Assembly: GCF_000425105.1 (NCBI RefSeq)
Contig: NZ_AULD01000006.1
Coordinates: 186,001-250,000, forward strand
Origin: Agrococcus lahaulensis DSM 17612
Lineage (GTDB): Bacteria > Actinomycetota > Actinomycetes > Actinomycetales > Microbacteriaceae
Length of the DNA stretch: 64,000 nt
Direction: 5' to 3'
Shown piece by piece: positions 9,522-18,117 of the stretch (position 1 is its first letter; each line of letters begins with the position of its first letter). The notes under the pieces were generated by a model, which did no database searches, had not been told where the DNA came from, and worked only from the letters and a program-made list of their open reading frames with translations. The position numbers and the translations under genes are program-made.

Positions 9522-9562
9522 CGCTCGTCGAGTAGCCGGCGCAGCCGGCGTATCGAGACGAC
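9522..9562. repeat. Imperfect palindrome, possible dispersed repeat or terminator
   Basis: A roughly 40-nt imperfect inverted repeat centred on GCCGGC-GCA-GCCGGC, with outer arms CGTCGAGTAG and GTATCGAGACG, fills the gap between the convergent stops of the aldehyde dehydrogenase and the DUF2461 gene. It could fold as a bidirectional terminator. From memory, similar GAGTAGC..TATCGAGAC units recur between genes in Microbacteriaceae; only one copy is seen here, so the repeat status is inference. Confidence 0.45.
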
Positions 9563-10194
9563 TACCGCTTCGGCGCGACGTTCCGCACGGCCCACTGCAC
9601 GAGCGGCTGCAGGTCGTCGACGGTGTCGAAGAGCGCGTCGAGCAGCTCGGGCCCGCCCGCTTGCTCGGGCGTCAGTTGCCGCCGGGCCGTGAGGAAGCGG
9701 TAGCGCAGCAGCTCGATGCGGGGATGCGCCGGGTCGACGCCGCGCGGCGCCGTCTTGACGCGCTCGCCGCCGAGCTCGTAGCCGGCCGCCTCGAGCTCGC
9801 GCACGATGCCCTCGAGCTCGGTGCCCGCGGCGACCGCCTCGACGGCCGCGCGGTACGCCTTCGTGAACGACGCATCCCCGAAGAACCCACCGCCCATCGA
9901 GACGCCCGTCGCGTCGAGGTTGAGGAACCAGCCGATGCCGGGCGCACGCTGCGCGAAGAGCCCCTGCCGCGTCTTGTACGGCGTCTTGTCGTGGGCGAAG
10001 CGCACGTCGCGGTAGGGCCGGTAGACCTTGACGGCGCTCGCGACGGGCTCGAGCTCCTCGGCGAGCGCCTCGAAGGGGGCGCGCACGTGCTCGTCGTAGC
10101 GGTGCTTGTGCTCGAGCCACCAGGGCCGCTCGTTGTGCGCCTCGAGGTCTGCGTAGAAGGCGAACGATTCGGGTGAGAATCCGTCGAAGGGCAT
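9562..10194 (-). CDS. DUF2461 family protein
   Basis: 210-residue member of the DUF2461 (TIGR02453) family, whose biochemical role is not established. The family hallmarks are the N-terminal FDGFSPESFAFYADLEAHNERPWW segment (from residue 3) and the conserved VYRPYRDVRFAHDKTPYKT block near residues 57-76. The ATG at 10194 is supported by a TAGACT box 6 nt upstream, implying a leaderless message. No functional link with neighbours is evident. Confidence 0.9.
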   Translation of the reverse strand: MPFDGFSPESFAFYADLEAHNERPWWLEHKHRYDEHVRAPFEALAEELEPVASAVKVYRPYRDVRFAHDKTPYKTRQGLFAQRAPGIGWFLNLDATGVSMGGGFFGDASFTKAYRAAVEAVAAGTELEGIVRELEAAGYELGGERVKTAPRGVDPAHPRIELLRYRFLTARRQLTPEQAGGPELLDALFDTVDDLQPLVQWAVRNVAPKR

Positions 10195-10200
10195 CGATCC

Positions 10201-10206
10201 AGTCTA
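10201..10206 (-). promoter_or_regulatory. -10 box (TAGACT), leaderless
   Basis: TAGACT on the minus strand, 6 nt before the ATG of the DUF2461 gene. The same hexamer at the same distance precedes the yceD gene at 12627. Confidence 0.55.
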
Positions 10207-10234
10207 GGAGCGCGGCCTGTGGCGAGGCCGGGCG

Positions 10235-11116
10235 TCAGACCGCGATGCCGCGCGGCCGCCGCTGGCAGCGCGGACAGCGCGTCGACGAGCGGTTCGCCCA
10301 CGGCTCGCGCACCATGGTCGCGCCGCAGCGGTGGCACGGCTGCCCGCCGCGGCCGTAGGCGTGCAGCGAGTGCTCGAAGTAGCCGGCCTGCCCGTTGACG
10401 TTGACGTACTGCGCGTCGAACGACGTGCCTCCCTCGGCGAGCGCCTGCTCGAGCACGTCGCGCACGTCGGCGAGCAGGGCGAGCGCTCGCGCCTGGGTGA
10501 GCCGCTCGCCCGGCGTCGCGTAGTGCAGGCGCGACCGCCACAGCGCCTCGTCGGCGTAGATGTTACCGATGCCCGAGACGAGCGTCTGGTCGAGCAGCGC
10601 GGCCTTCACGCCCTGCCGGCGGCGGCGCAAGCGGCGGGCGACGACGGATGCGTCGAAGTCGGCGTCGATCGGATCGAGCGAGATGTGCGCGGCCTGGTCG
10701 GGCACAGCGCGGCCCCCGTCGGCCGCGACGAGCGGCCGCACCGCGAGCCCGCCGAAGATGCGTTGGTCGGCGAAGCGGATCTCGATCGGGCCGTGCACCG
10801 GCTGGTCGAGCAGCAGCCGGATGCGCGTGTGGCGGTCGGGGGCTGCGCCCGGCTCGCGCACGAGCACCTGCCCCGACATCCCCAGGTGCGCGAGCAGCGC
10901 ATCCGCCCCGTCCCGGATCGGCACCCACAGGAACTTGCCGCGCCGCTCGGGTGCGCCGAGCGTGCGCCCGACGAGCGCAGCCTCGAACGCGGCGGCGTCG
11001 CCGTCGTGGCGGGCGATCGAGCGCGCGTCGAGCACCTCGACGCCCTCGACGCGCGCGCCGGTCACGGCCGGCGCGAGCCCCGCGCGCACGACCTCGACCT
11101 CGGGCAGCTCCGGCAT
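10235..11116 (-). CDS. mutM: Formamidopyrimidine-DNA glycosylase (Fpg)
   Basis: Base-excision repair glycosylase/AP lyase that removes 8-oxoguanine and formamidopyrimidines. At 293 residues it has every hallmark: N-terminal PELPEVE with catalytic Pro2 and Glu3, the GIGNIYADEALW helix-two-turn-helix segment, and the C-terminal zinc finger CHRC-x16-CPRC. It lies 16 nt downstream of rnc and is probably transcribed with rnc, rpmF and yceD; the rnc-mutM-smc neighbourhood is conserved in actinobacteria, though here smc is separated from it. Confidence 0.97.
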   Translation of the reverse strand: MPELPEVEVVRAGLAPAVTGARVEGVEVLDARSIARHDGDAAAFEAALVGRTLGAPERRGKFLWVPIRDGADALLAHLGMSGQVLVREPGAAPDRHTRIRLLLDQPVHGPIEIRFADQRIFGGLAVRPLVAADGGRAVPDQAAHISLDPIDADFDASVVARRLRRRRQGVKAALLDQTLVSGIGNIYADEALWRSRLHYATPGERLTQARALALLADVRDVLEQALAEGGTSFDAQYVNVNGQAGYFEHSLHAYGRGGQPCHRCGATMVREPWANRSSTRCPRCQRRPRGIAV

Positions 11117-11132
11117 GTCAGCGCACCGGCAG

Positions 11133-11837
11133 TCAGCGCACGGCCGGCGCGCTCAGCAGCCGGTGCGCCTCGAGCGCGGCCGCCATCTCGGCGACCTTCT
11201 TGCTCGTGCCCGTGCCCGTCGCGACCGCAGCGTCGTCGATGAGCACGGTCGCGGTGAAGGTCCGCGCGTGGTCGGGGCCCTCGGCCTCGATCGCGTAGGC
11301 GGGCGCGCCCCTGCCCTGCGCGGCCGCGAGCTCCTGCAGCGCGGTCTTCGGGTCGAGCGCGGCGCCCGCGCGGAGCGGGTCGTCGAGCAAGGGGCCGACG
11401 AGCCGCAGGACGAGGGCGGCGGATGCGGTGTGCCCGGCCGAGAGGAACGCGGCACCGAAGACCGCCTCGAGCGTGTCGGAGAGGATCGAGGGCTTGTCGG
11501 CGCCGCCGGACGCCGCCTCGCCCTTGCCGAGCAGGATGTGCTCGCCGAGCCCGATGCCGCGCGCGACCTCGGCGAGCGCGTTCATCGAGACGACGCCCGC
11601 GCGCCGCTTGGCGAGCTCACCCTCCGGCAGCTCGGGGAAGCGCCGGTAGAGCTCGATCGTGATCGCCTGGCCGAGGATCGAGTCGCCGAGGAACTCGAGG
11701 CGCTCGTTGTGCGGCACGCCGCCGTGCTCGTAGGCCCACGAGCGGTGGGTGAGCGCCAACGACAGCAGCTCGGGGTCGATGTCGACCCCGAGCTGCTCGA
11801 GCAGTCGGCGCTGCGCCGTTCCGTGCTGGTCCGTCAT
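11133..11837 (-). CDS. rnc: Ribonuclease III
   Basis: Double-strand-specific endoribonuclease of 234 residues that processes rRNA precursors and structured mRNAs. The signature HNERLEFLGDS is at about residues 43-53 and supplies metal-binding residues; the C-terminal double-stranded-RNA-binding domain begins near residue 160 (DPKTALQEL) and ends with TSKKVAEMAAALEAHRLL. It follows rpmF with 22 nt between them, an arrangement common in bacteria (yceD-rpmF-rnc). Confidence 0.97.
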   Translation of the reverse strand: MTDQHGTAQRRLLEQLGVDIDPELLSLALTHRSWAYEHGGVPHNERLEFLGDSILGQAITIELYRRFPELPEGELAKRRAGVVSMNALAEVARGIGLGEHILLGKGEAASGGADKPSILSDTLEAVFGAAFLSAGHTASAALVLRLVGPLLDDPLRAGAALDPKTALQELAAAQGRGAPAYAIEAEGPDHARTFTATVLIDDAAVATGTGTSKKVAEMAAALEAHRLLSAPAVR

Positions 11838-11859
11838 GCGACGAAGGGTCCCAGCAGGA

Positions 11860-12063
11860 TCAGACGTCGGCGACCTTGCGGCCCTTGTACTCCATGTACA
11901 GCGCGGTGCCGGCCGAGTCCTCGACGACCTTCGCGCGGTGCGGGAGGCTGTAGACGGTCTTGCCGCCCTCGACGGTCTTCACGAGCTTGGGCGCGACGGC
12001 CTTCCACTGCGAACGGCGGGCGCGGGTGTTCGACCGCGACATCTTCCTCTTGGGAACAGCCAT
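11860..12063 (-). CDS. rpmF: 50S ribosomal protein L32
   Basis: 67-residue large-subunit ribosomal protein. [20 protein letters not shown] is the invariant start of L32. Unlike many homologues it has no zinc-binding cysteines, so it is the C-minus, zinc-independent form. It begins 3 nt after the yceD stop and shares its message. Such C-minus/C-plus ribosomal pairs are often linked to zinc supply; no second rpmF is seen in the window. Confidence 0.97.
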   Translation of the reverse strand: MAVPKRKMSRSNTRARRSQWKAVAPKLVKTVEGGKTVYSLPHRAKVVEDSAGTALYMEYKGRKVADV

Positions 12064-12066
12064 TGC

Positions 12067-12627
12067 TCACTCCTTCTTCGGCGCCTGCGCGCCCTCTTCC
12101 GACTCGTCGTCGGACACGTCTGATGAGAAACCCTGGAGCGCTGCCCACCGTGGATCGATGGTCTCCGTCGGCTCGTGGACCGTGCCAGGCTCGAGCCGCT
12201 CCCCTGTCTCAGGATCGAGTCCTGCACAGTCCGGCCTGTCGACCGGTTGGAACGGCAGCGCCAGCACGACCGCGTCCCGAACCACCGGAAGCATGTCGAC
12301 AGACTCGTCGACCACGAGGTAGTCGGTTTCCGACGCACCATCATACGCGAACAGCTCGACGAAGTCGACATCGAGGTCGAGGTCGAACTCGGTGAGGCAG
12401 CGCGAGCAGGTCGCGAGCGCCGTGACGCTCGCCTGCCCGGTCGCGAGGATGCCCTCGTGCACGCTCTCGAGGCGCACGTCGAGCTCGATGGGCTGGTCGG
12501 GCAGCACCGCGGCGAGACCCTCGCCGACCTTGTCGCCGAACGGCGCGGTCTCCTCGACCTCGCGCATGCGGCCCGGCTTGTGCACGATGTCGCGCACGGA
12601 CAGCGTGAACGGATGCGTGGTGGCCAT
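12067..12627 (-). CDS. YceD/DUF177 family protein
   Basis: 186-residue DUF177 protein; the family is almost always linked to rpmF and is implicated in 23S rRNA/ribosome metabolism, with an undefined mechanism. The first zinc-knuckle half CSRC is present near residue 100. The second, usually C-x-x-L-C-x-x-C-G, reads CAGLDPETGERL, so two of the four ligands are gone. The ATG at 12627 is fixed by a TAGACT box 6 nt upstream. It heads the yceD-rpmF-rnc-mutM transcription unit. Confidence 0.92.
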   Translation of the reverse strand: MATTHPFTLSVRDIVHKPGRMREVEETAPFGDKVGEGLAAVLPDQPIELDVRLESVHEGILATGQASVTALATCSRCLTEFDLDLDVDFVELFAYDGASETDYLVVDESVDMLPVVRDAVVLALPFQPVDRPDCAGLDPETGERLEPGTVHEPTETIDPRWAALQGFSSDVSDDESEEGAQAPKKE

Positions 12628-12633
12628 GCGTCC

Positions 12634-12639
12634 AGTCTA
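12634..12639 (-). promoter_or_regulatory. -10 box (TAGACT) of yceD-rpmF-rnc-mutM, leaderless
   Basis: TAGACT lies 6 nt before the ATG of yceD. The rest of the 183-nt divergent gap up to the HNH gene at 12811 shows nothing else clear. Confidence 0.55.
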
Positions 12640-12810
12640 CGGCCGCACCCTCGACGACCCCTCCACCGCCCCGCCGAGCCGCGCGCTGCGCCGCGCACGC
12701 TGCGCCCCTCCACCCGTCGAGCGACTCCGCTCCTGACCGGGAAGAACTCATTCTCCACAGTCCCGCTTCGGACCCGCTCGCGTGTCAGTGGTGCGTGGTG
12801 GAATGCGTGC

Positions 12811-14364
12811 ATGGATGAGTGGTCGGGGCTCGATGCGGAGGAGTACATCGCGTCGATCCGTGCCGGGGCGATCGACCCGCACGGCCGCACCGCCGACGAG
12901 CTCGAGGAGGAGCTCGCCGCCTACGACCGCGACTGGTCCGAGCGGCTCGCGCTGCTCACGGACGCGGAGGTCGAGGAGGTCATCGCCGGCCGCATGCAGG
13001 TGCCGCCGCTGCCGGGCACGATCGATGATCTCCCCGAGCACGTGCGGGAGGAGGCGGAGCTCGCGGGCCGGATCAAGGCGATCGAGCTGCGCCGCGCGCG
13101 GCTGGAGTCCGAAGAGCGTGAGCTGCTCGCGGGCCGGCTGCAGCAGCTGCGCGATCGCGGCGGCGACATCGGCATGGCCGTCAAGGAGAGCGCCTCCAAC
13201 CTCGCGGCCGAGCTGCGCCTCTCCGACCGCGCGATGGAGCGGAAGCTGGTCGAGGCGTGGACGACCATCACCGACCTGCCAGCCGCGCACGCGTCCCACA
13301 AGGCCGGCCGCATCACCGGCACCCACCTGCGCGCGATCGAGCAGGCCACCGAAGCGCTCCGCACCGACCCGGCCGTCGACCCGGCCGATCGCGCTCGGGT
13401 CGAGGCGGAGCTGGTGGAGATCGCCGAACGCGTGACCCCGTCGCAGCTGCGCTCCCGTGCCCGGCGGATCGTGGATCGGGCGATGGCCGAGCCGCTCCAG
13501 CGCCGCCACGATCGGGCGGTCGAGCAGCGCCGCGCCTGGGTCGAGGACGGCGACGACGGGGTCTCGACGCTGTCGCTGTCGGGCCCGTCGGTGACCATCC
13601 ACGGCGCTTTCAACCGGGCGACCGACGCCGCCCGCGCCAAGCCGAAGGACGACCCCCGAACCTTCGACCAGTACCGGCTCGACGCGCTCGTGGAGCTGCT
13701 GGTCACCGGGCAGACGCCGGCGGACCTCCACCGCATCAACCCGATCTCGGCAACGGTCACGATCACCATCCCGGCGACGGAGCTGCTGAAGCAGACCGAC
13801 GACGAGGATGAGCCGCAGCTGCGCTTCTCCGGTGCCCTCGAGGGCGGGGCGCTCGTCGACGCGGCCACGGTGCGAGCCCTGGCCTCCGAGACGATCACCT
13901 GGGAGCGGCTGTTCCTCCACCCGGTCACCGGGGTCCCGGTCGCGGTCGACACGTACAAGCCCAACCGGGCCATGCGCCGCTGGCTCCAGCGCCGCGACGG
14001 CCGCTGCCGCTGGCCCGGCTGCACCAACCGCGTCTCCCGCGCCGACGCCGACCACACCATCGCCCACGCCGACGGCGGACCCACCAGCATCCGAAACCTC
14101 GCCCACCTCTGCCGCCGCCACCACCTCATGAAGCACGCCACCGCCTGGACCGTCCGCCAGCTCGACCAAGGCGTCCTCGAATGGACCAGCCCCACAGGGA
14201 AGATCTACCTCGACGAGCCAGAGCCCGCCGGACCCGCGTTCGTCGACCGCGGCGTCGACATCTGGGACCTCTCAAGCGACCAACCCGCCAAGTGCACCGC
14301 GAGCGACCCGCCGTGGGCGCATCTGAAGGACTGCACGTGCGACCTCGCCGGTCAAGCCGTCTGA
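12811..14364 (+). CDS. HNH endonuclease, DUF222 (13E12-repeat) family
   Basis: 517-residue protein of the DUF222-HNH family, abundant in actinobacteria and known as 13E12-repeat proteins in mycobacteria; cellular role unknown. The N-terminal two thirds is the helical DUF222 domain. The HNH domain (about residues 388-440) shows RDGRCRWPGC, then ADADHTIAHADGG with the active-site His, and HLCRRHHLMKH. The ATG at 12811 is chosen because DUF222 homology begins shortly after; upstream in-frame codons run antisense through yceD. The 3' third favours C-ending codons such as ACC and ACA more than its neighbours do. Members are often multicopy and can recombine, but no repeats or IS ends flank this one. 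Confidence 0.9.
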   Translation: MDEWSGLDAEEYIASIRAGAIDPHGRTADELEEELAAYDRDWSERLALLTDAEVEEVIAGRMQVPPLPGTIDDLPEHVREEAELAGRIKAIELRRARLESEERELLAGRLQQLRDRGGDIGMAVKESASNLAAELRLSDRAMERKLVEAWTTITDLPAAHASHKAGRITGTHLRAIEQATEALRTDPAVDPADRARVEAELVEIAERVTPSQLRSRARRIVDRAMAEPLQRRHDRAVEQRRAWVEDGDDGVSTLSLSGPSVTIHGAFNRATDAARAKPKDDPRTFDQYRLDALVELLVTGQTPADLHRINPISATVTITIPATELLKQTDDEDEPQLRFSGALEGGALVDAATVRALASETITWERLFLHPVTGVPVAVDTYKPNRAMRRWLQRRDGRCRWPGCTNRVSRADADHTIAHADGGPTSIRNLAHLCRRHHLMKHATAWTVRQLDQGVLEWTSPTGKIYLDEPEPAGPAFVDRGVDIWDLSSDQPAKCTASDPPWAHLKDCTCDLAGQAV

Positions 14365-14435
14365 CCTCACGCCGCGCCGCGATGCGATGCGAGCCGTCTC
14401 GTAGGTCGGGATTTCCGGAGCATGCAACTGAGGCA

Positions 14436-14441
14436 TAGCGT
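14436..14441 (+). promoter_or_regulatory. -10 box (TAGCGT), leaderless
   Basis: TAGCGT ends exactly 6 nt before the ATG at 14448 and so favours that start over the in-frame ATG at 14466. Confidence 0.55.
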
Positions 14442-14447
14442 GCTGGC

Positions 14448-14822
14448 ATGATCGGCGGCGCGACGATGCCGGTGCTCGAGTTCAAGGCGAAGATGCGGGG
14501 CATGCCCGCCCGCATCCTGGTCTTCCGAGACCGCATCGAGTGGAGCTGCAGCACGAGCCTCGGCATCCTCACCAGGGGCGTGCTGGCATCCGCCACCGAC
14601 GGCGGGGCAGAGGTCGGCGCTCGCACGGGGGATGACGAGACGGGCATCATCCCGCTGCCGCAGCTCTCCTCGGTCACCGCCGAGCGCGTCGGCCTCCACT
14701 CCCAGGTCACGCTGCGGGCTCGCGACGGCACGATCGACGTCGACATGTCGCATTCGAAGGCCGGGAGGCTGCAGGAGGCCGTGCGCCAGCTCAGGACGCC
14801 TGCCCCACCCGCCGCGCGCTGA
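14448..14822 (+). CDS. Small protein of unknown function, possibly PH-like fold
   Basis: 124-residue soluble protein, no signal peptide or membrane segment. I do not recognise the family. The pattern (short strands such as VLEFKAKM, RILVFRDRIEW, a central IIPLPQLSSVTAE and a C-terminal amphipathic helix SKAGRLQEAVRQLR) resembles bacterial PH-like domains, in which a constant threshold strand is followed by one helix; that is inference from shape alone. It stands alone between the HNH gene and the convergent ZIP transporter. Confidence 0.65.
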   Translation: MIGGATMPVLEFKAKMRGMPARILVFRDRIEWSCSTSLGILTRGVLASATDGGAEVGARTGDDETGIIPLPQLSSVTAERVGLHSQVTLRARDGTIDVDMSHSKAGRLQEAVRQLRTPAPPAAR

Positions 14823-14869
14823 CCGCACGCCGCGATCGCGGCCGGGCCCGATGCGGCTGCTCGGCACGC

Positions 14870-15658
14870 TCAGGCGAGCGAGAGCACGAACGACAGCACG
14901 AAGCCCGCGGCCGTGCTCATCGCGACGGCGGGGCCGCCGTGCTCGTACGCCTCGGGCATGAGCGTGTCGGCGAGCGAGGCGATCACGGCGCCGGCGGCGA
15001 ACGCGAGCGGGAGCGAGATCGTCTCGGCCTCGGCGCTCGCGAGCGGCCCGGCGCCCAGCACGACCGCGCCGACGAGCAGGAGCGCGCAGACCGACCACAG
15101 CCCGAGCACCTTGCGGCTCGACATCCCCTGCTCCTTCATCGAGGATGCGCCGACGAGCGCCTCGGGGAGGTTCGAGACGAAGATCGCCGCGAGCAGGGCG
15201 AGGCCGCCCGAGCCCTCGGTGAGCGAGACGCCGAGCGCGACGTTCTCGGGGACGCCGTCGAGCGTCACGGCGGCGAGCAGCGCGAGCCCGGCCGCGCCGC
15301 GCGTCGACGCCTTCGAGGCCCGCGCATCCGTCGCCGCCGCATCCGTGTCGAGCTTCGCGCTCCCCGCGACCTCGTCGGCGGGAGCGCCCTTGCCCGGCTG
15401 CGCGGCGCGATCGAGCAGTGCGCTCAGCAGCGTGAACACGAGCGCGCCGACGAGGAGGCCGATCGCCGCGCGCCAGATGCCGCCCATCTCGTAGGCGTCC
15501 TCGAAGAGCTCGAACGCGAGCGCAGTGACGAGCGCCCCGGCGGCGAACGAGAGCAGGATCGCGAGCACGCGCTTCGGCAGCTCGAAGCGCATCCCGACGA
15601 GCGCGCCCAGGATGAGCGCGCTCGAGGCGACCGCGCCGAACAGCAGAGCCTGCGGCAT
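14870..15658 (-). CDS. ZIP-family divalent metal transporter
   Basis: 262-residue membrane protein of the ZIP family (zinc/iron/manganese uptake or export), about 8 membrane segments. The signature helix-4 motif reads LDGVPENVALGVSL, with Asp where most ZIPs have His (HGVPEN); the second metal-site helix reads VSNLPEALVG, again without the usual GxxEG histidines. A loop of about 50 residues between segments 3 and 4 is Ala/Asp-rich but lacks the usual His cluster. Substrate therefore uncertain. The TACCCT box 5 nt upstream of the ATG suggests a leaderless message. Confidence 0.88.
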   Translation of the reverse strand: MPQALLFGAVASSALILGALVGMRFELPKRVLAILLSFAAGALVTALAFELFEDAYEMGGIWRAAIGLLVGALVFTLLSALLDRAAQPGKGAPADEVAGSAKLDTDAAATDARASKASTRGAAGLALLAAVTLDGVPENVALGVSLTEGSGGLALLAAIFVSNLPEALVGASSMKEQGMSSRKVLGLWSVCALLLVGAVVLGAGPLASAEAETISLPLAFAAGAVIASLADTLMPEAYEHGGPAVAMSTAAGFVLSFVLSLA

Positions 15659-15663
15659 GCCTC

Positions 15664-15669
15664 AGGGTA
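15664..15669 (-). promoter_or_regulatory. -10 box (TACCCT) of the ZIP gene, leaderless
   Basis: TACCCT, 5 nt before the ATG at 15658. The divergent MFS gene has CATGAT (15709-15714) 6 nt before its GTG, a weaker box at the same place. Confidence 0.5.
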
Positions 15670-15720
15670 CGACCGGCGCCTCGTCGCCGCACAGGCCTGC
15701 GGAGGTGCCATGATGCACGC

Positions 15721-17172
15721 GTGTCGACGTCGCGCGCCGTGCCCCTCGCCCTCATCGGCTGGCTCGTGTGCGTCGAGCTGACGAGCGGCGTGCTGCAGGG
15801 CTGGTACGTCACGCTCACGCCCGACATCGCCCGCCACCTCGACGTCACCGACGCCGACGTCAACTGGTTCGAAGCCGGGCAGCTGCTGCTCTCGGCGCTC
15901 TTCGTGCCGATCCTCGCGAAGCTCGGCGACATGCACGGCCACAAGCGCATGCTGCTGCTCTCGACCGCGATCACGGCCGCGGCGAGCTGGTGGATCGCCT
16001 TCGCGGGCGACTTCACGAGCTACCTCATCGCCTTCTCGCTGCAGGGCGCCTACGCGGTGTGGCTGCCGCTCGAGGTCGCGCTCATCTTCGACCGCGGCCG
16101 CCGCACAGGCGTCGCGCCGTCGACCACCCGCCGCGCCGCGGGCCTGCTGGTCATCGCCCTCGAGGCGGGAGCGATCCTCGGCGCCCTCGGCTCCGCCGCC
16201 GCCCTCGGCGCCTTCGGCGACGCGATCCCGCCGACCCTCATGGTGCCGGCCGCGATAGTGACGCTCACGTTCTTCGCGATCCTCTGGGGCGTGCCGGAGT
16301 CGGAGCCGCTCCCCGACCGCCGCCTCGACGCGGGCGGCTTCGTGCTGCTCGCGCTCTCGCTCCTCACCATCACCTCTGGCCTCACGTTCCTCAAGATCGG
16401 CGGGCTCGAGGCGTGGTGGGGCTGGGCCGTCATGGCGCTCGGCGTGCTGCTGCTCCTCCCCTTCGGCCGCTGGGTGCTCGGCAAGACCGATCCCGCGATC
16501 GACCTGCGCGTCATGCGGCAGCCGTCGATGTGGCCCGTGCAGCTCACCGCGGGACTCGTCGGCGTGAGCCTGCTCGGCGCGCAGACGCCGCTCGCGACCT
16601 ACGCCGGCACGGATCCCTCGCTCGGCTACGGCCTGGGGCTCGACGCGACCGGCCGCTCGCTCCTCATCGGGGTCTACCTGCTCGCGCTCATCGTCGGCGC
16701 CGGCGCGCTCGCCGCGCTCTCCACGCGCATCCGACCCCGACTACTGCTCATCATCGCTTCGACGCTCGTCGGCGTCGGCTACCTGCTGCTCGTGCCGTTC
16801 CACCTCGAGGTCTGGCAGGTCTTCGCCTGCATGGCGGTCGCGGGCATCGGCTCGGGCGCGCTCGTCGGCGCGCTGCCCGCAGCGGCGGCGGCCGCCGCGC
16901 CGCGGGGGCAGACGGGCGTCGCGACCGGCATGACGAACACGACGAAGACGATCGGCGGCTCGTTCGCCTCCTCGATCTTCGCGATCGTGCTCGCGGTCGG
17001 CGCCGTCGGCACCGCCGCGAGCCTCGGCGGCTACATCGTCGTGTGGATCATCTGCGGCGTGACGGCGCTCGTCGCCGCAGCGGCGCTCGTCGCGGTGCCG
17101 CGGCTCGCGTTCGCCGACCCCGAGCCGGTCATCGAGGCCATCCCCGGCGCGACGCCGGCGCCGCGCTCGTAG
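15721..17172 (+). CDS. MFS transporter, DHA2-like (about 14 segments)
   Basis: 483-residue major-facilitator transporter, probably a drug/proton antiporter-like exporter; substrate unknown. The loop 2-3 motif GDMHGHKRML (about residues 76-85) is the MFS motif A. Length and hydrophobicity suggest 14 membrane segments as in the DHA2 family. The start is GTG at 15721 with CATGAT 6 nt upstream. It stands alone and converges on the SDR gene 12 nt away. Confidence 0.87.
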   Translation: MSTSRAVPLALIGWLVCVELTSGVLQGWYVTLTPDIARHLDVTDADVNWFEAGQLLLSALFVPILAKLGDMHGHKRMLLLSTAITAAASWWIAFAGDFTSYLIAFSLQGAYAVWLPLEVALIFDRGRRTGVAPSTTRRAAGLLVIALEAGAILGALGSAAALGAFGDAIPPTLMVPAAIVTLTFFAILWGVPESEPLPDRRLDAGGFVLLALSLLTITSGLTFLKIGGLEAWWGWAVMALGVLLLLPFGRWVLGKTDPAIDLRVMRQPSMWPVQLTAGLVGVSLLGAQTPLATYAGTDPSLGYGLGLDATGRSLLIGVYLLALIVGAGALAALSTRIRPRLLLIIASTLVGVGYLLLVPFHLEVWQVFACMAVAGIGSGALVGALPAAAAAAAPRGQTGVATGMTNTTKTIGGSFASSIFAIVLAVGAVGTAASLGGYIVVWIICGVTALVAAAALVAVPRLAFADPEPVIEAIPGATPAPRS

Positions 17173-17184
17173 GCGGCCAGAGGA

Positions 17185-17958
17185 TCAGTCCTTCGCGGTC
17201 AGCGGCCCGCGGTGGACGATCCACGGATGCGTCTGCGCGACCGGCTTGATGATCGTCTCGTCGACCGAGACGTGGCCGGGCAGCGCGAGGATGTCGGTCA
17301 TGACGCGCGCGACGTCGTCCGCCGAGAGGGGGTCCTGCACGTCCTTGTAGACCGCATCCGCCTTCTCCTTGTCGCCCTCGAACCGCACGAGGCTGAACTC
17401 CTCGGTCCAGACCATGCCCGGCGCGACCTCCATGACGCGGATCGGCTCGCCCGCGAGCTCGAGCCGCAGCACGTCGACGAGCTGCTTCTCGGCCGACTTC
17501 GCCGCGTTGTAGCCCGAGCCGCCCGTGTAGGGCACCGTCGCCGCGATCGACGTCACGACCATGATCTCGGCGTAGGAGCCGTCGCGCGTCGATTCGCGCA
17601 GGAGCGGCAGCAGCGCGTCGATGACGCGCTTCGTGCCGATGACGTTGGCCTCGAACATCCAGCGCCAGTCGTCGATCGACGTCTCGGCGAGGGGCGCCGC
17701 GCCCTTCGCACCGCCCGCGACCTGCACGAGCCCCGTCGGGCGGAACGCCGCCGCCGCCTCCGCGAGCCGCGCGATGTCGCCCTCGTCGGTGAGGTCGGCC
17801 GCGAGGATCTCGCAGCCGGTGTCGCGCTGCAGCGCCTCGAGCCGCTCGGCGCGGCGCGCGACCGCGAGCACGCGCCAGCCGCGCTCGACCGCCTGGCGCG
17901 CGACCGCCTCCCCGATGCCGCTCGATGCTCCCGTGACGACGATCCGCTTCTCGCTCAT
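17185..17958 (-). CDS. Short-chain dehydrogenase/reductase (SDR)
   Basis: 257-residue classical SDR with the cofactor motif VTGASSGIGEA at residues 8-18, VARRAERL after strand 2 (Arg suggests NADP(H) preference), catalytic Ser in VVTSIAATVPY and YNAAK (YxxxK). Substrate not predictable. MSEKRIVVTG is the natural start; the frame extends far upstream only as antisense of metY/metX. TTGCAT stands 6 nt before the ATG. It is divergent from metY and separated by 159 nt. Confidence 0.92.
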   Translation of the reverse strand: MSEKRIVVTGASSGIGEAVARQAVERGWRVLAVARRAERLEALQRDTGCEILAADLTDEGDIARLAEAAAAFRPTGLVQVAGGAKGAAPLAETSIDDWRWMFEANVIGTKRVIDALLPLLRESTRDGSYAEIMVVTSIAATVPYTGGSGYNAAKSAEKQLVDVLRLELAGEPIRVMEVAPGMVWTEEFSLVRFEGDKEKADAVYKDVQDPLSADDVARVMTDILALPGHVSVDETIIKPVAQTHPWIVHRGPLTAKD

Positions 17959-18117
17959 GCCGCCATGCAAGCAGGCGGCGGCCGATCGGCGCCACTCGGC
18001 CCGAGACCCGCGGAGCCGGAGTGTTACGCCGTGCGACGCGGTCGGCTGGCCCGATCGCGCGATCGACCGCACGATGGAGCACGACCCAGCTCGGCATCGA
18101 CCCGCAAGGAGCACTCC

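Noticed and set aside
12811-14364. The DUF222/HNH gene as a mobile intron or insertion element
   Set aside because: It is a full-length stand-alone gene with no flanking repeats, intron structure or target duplication.
17959-18117. A SAM riboswitch before metY
   Set aside because: I could not match the conserved cores of SAM-I/IV, SAM-II or SAM-III types. A covariance-model search would settle it.
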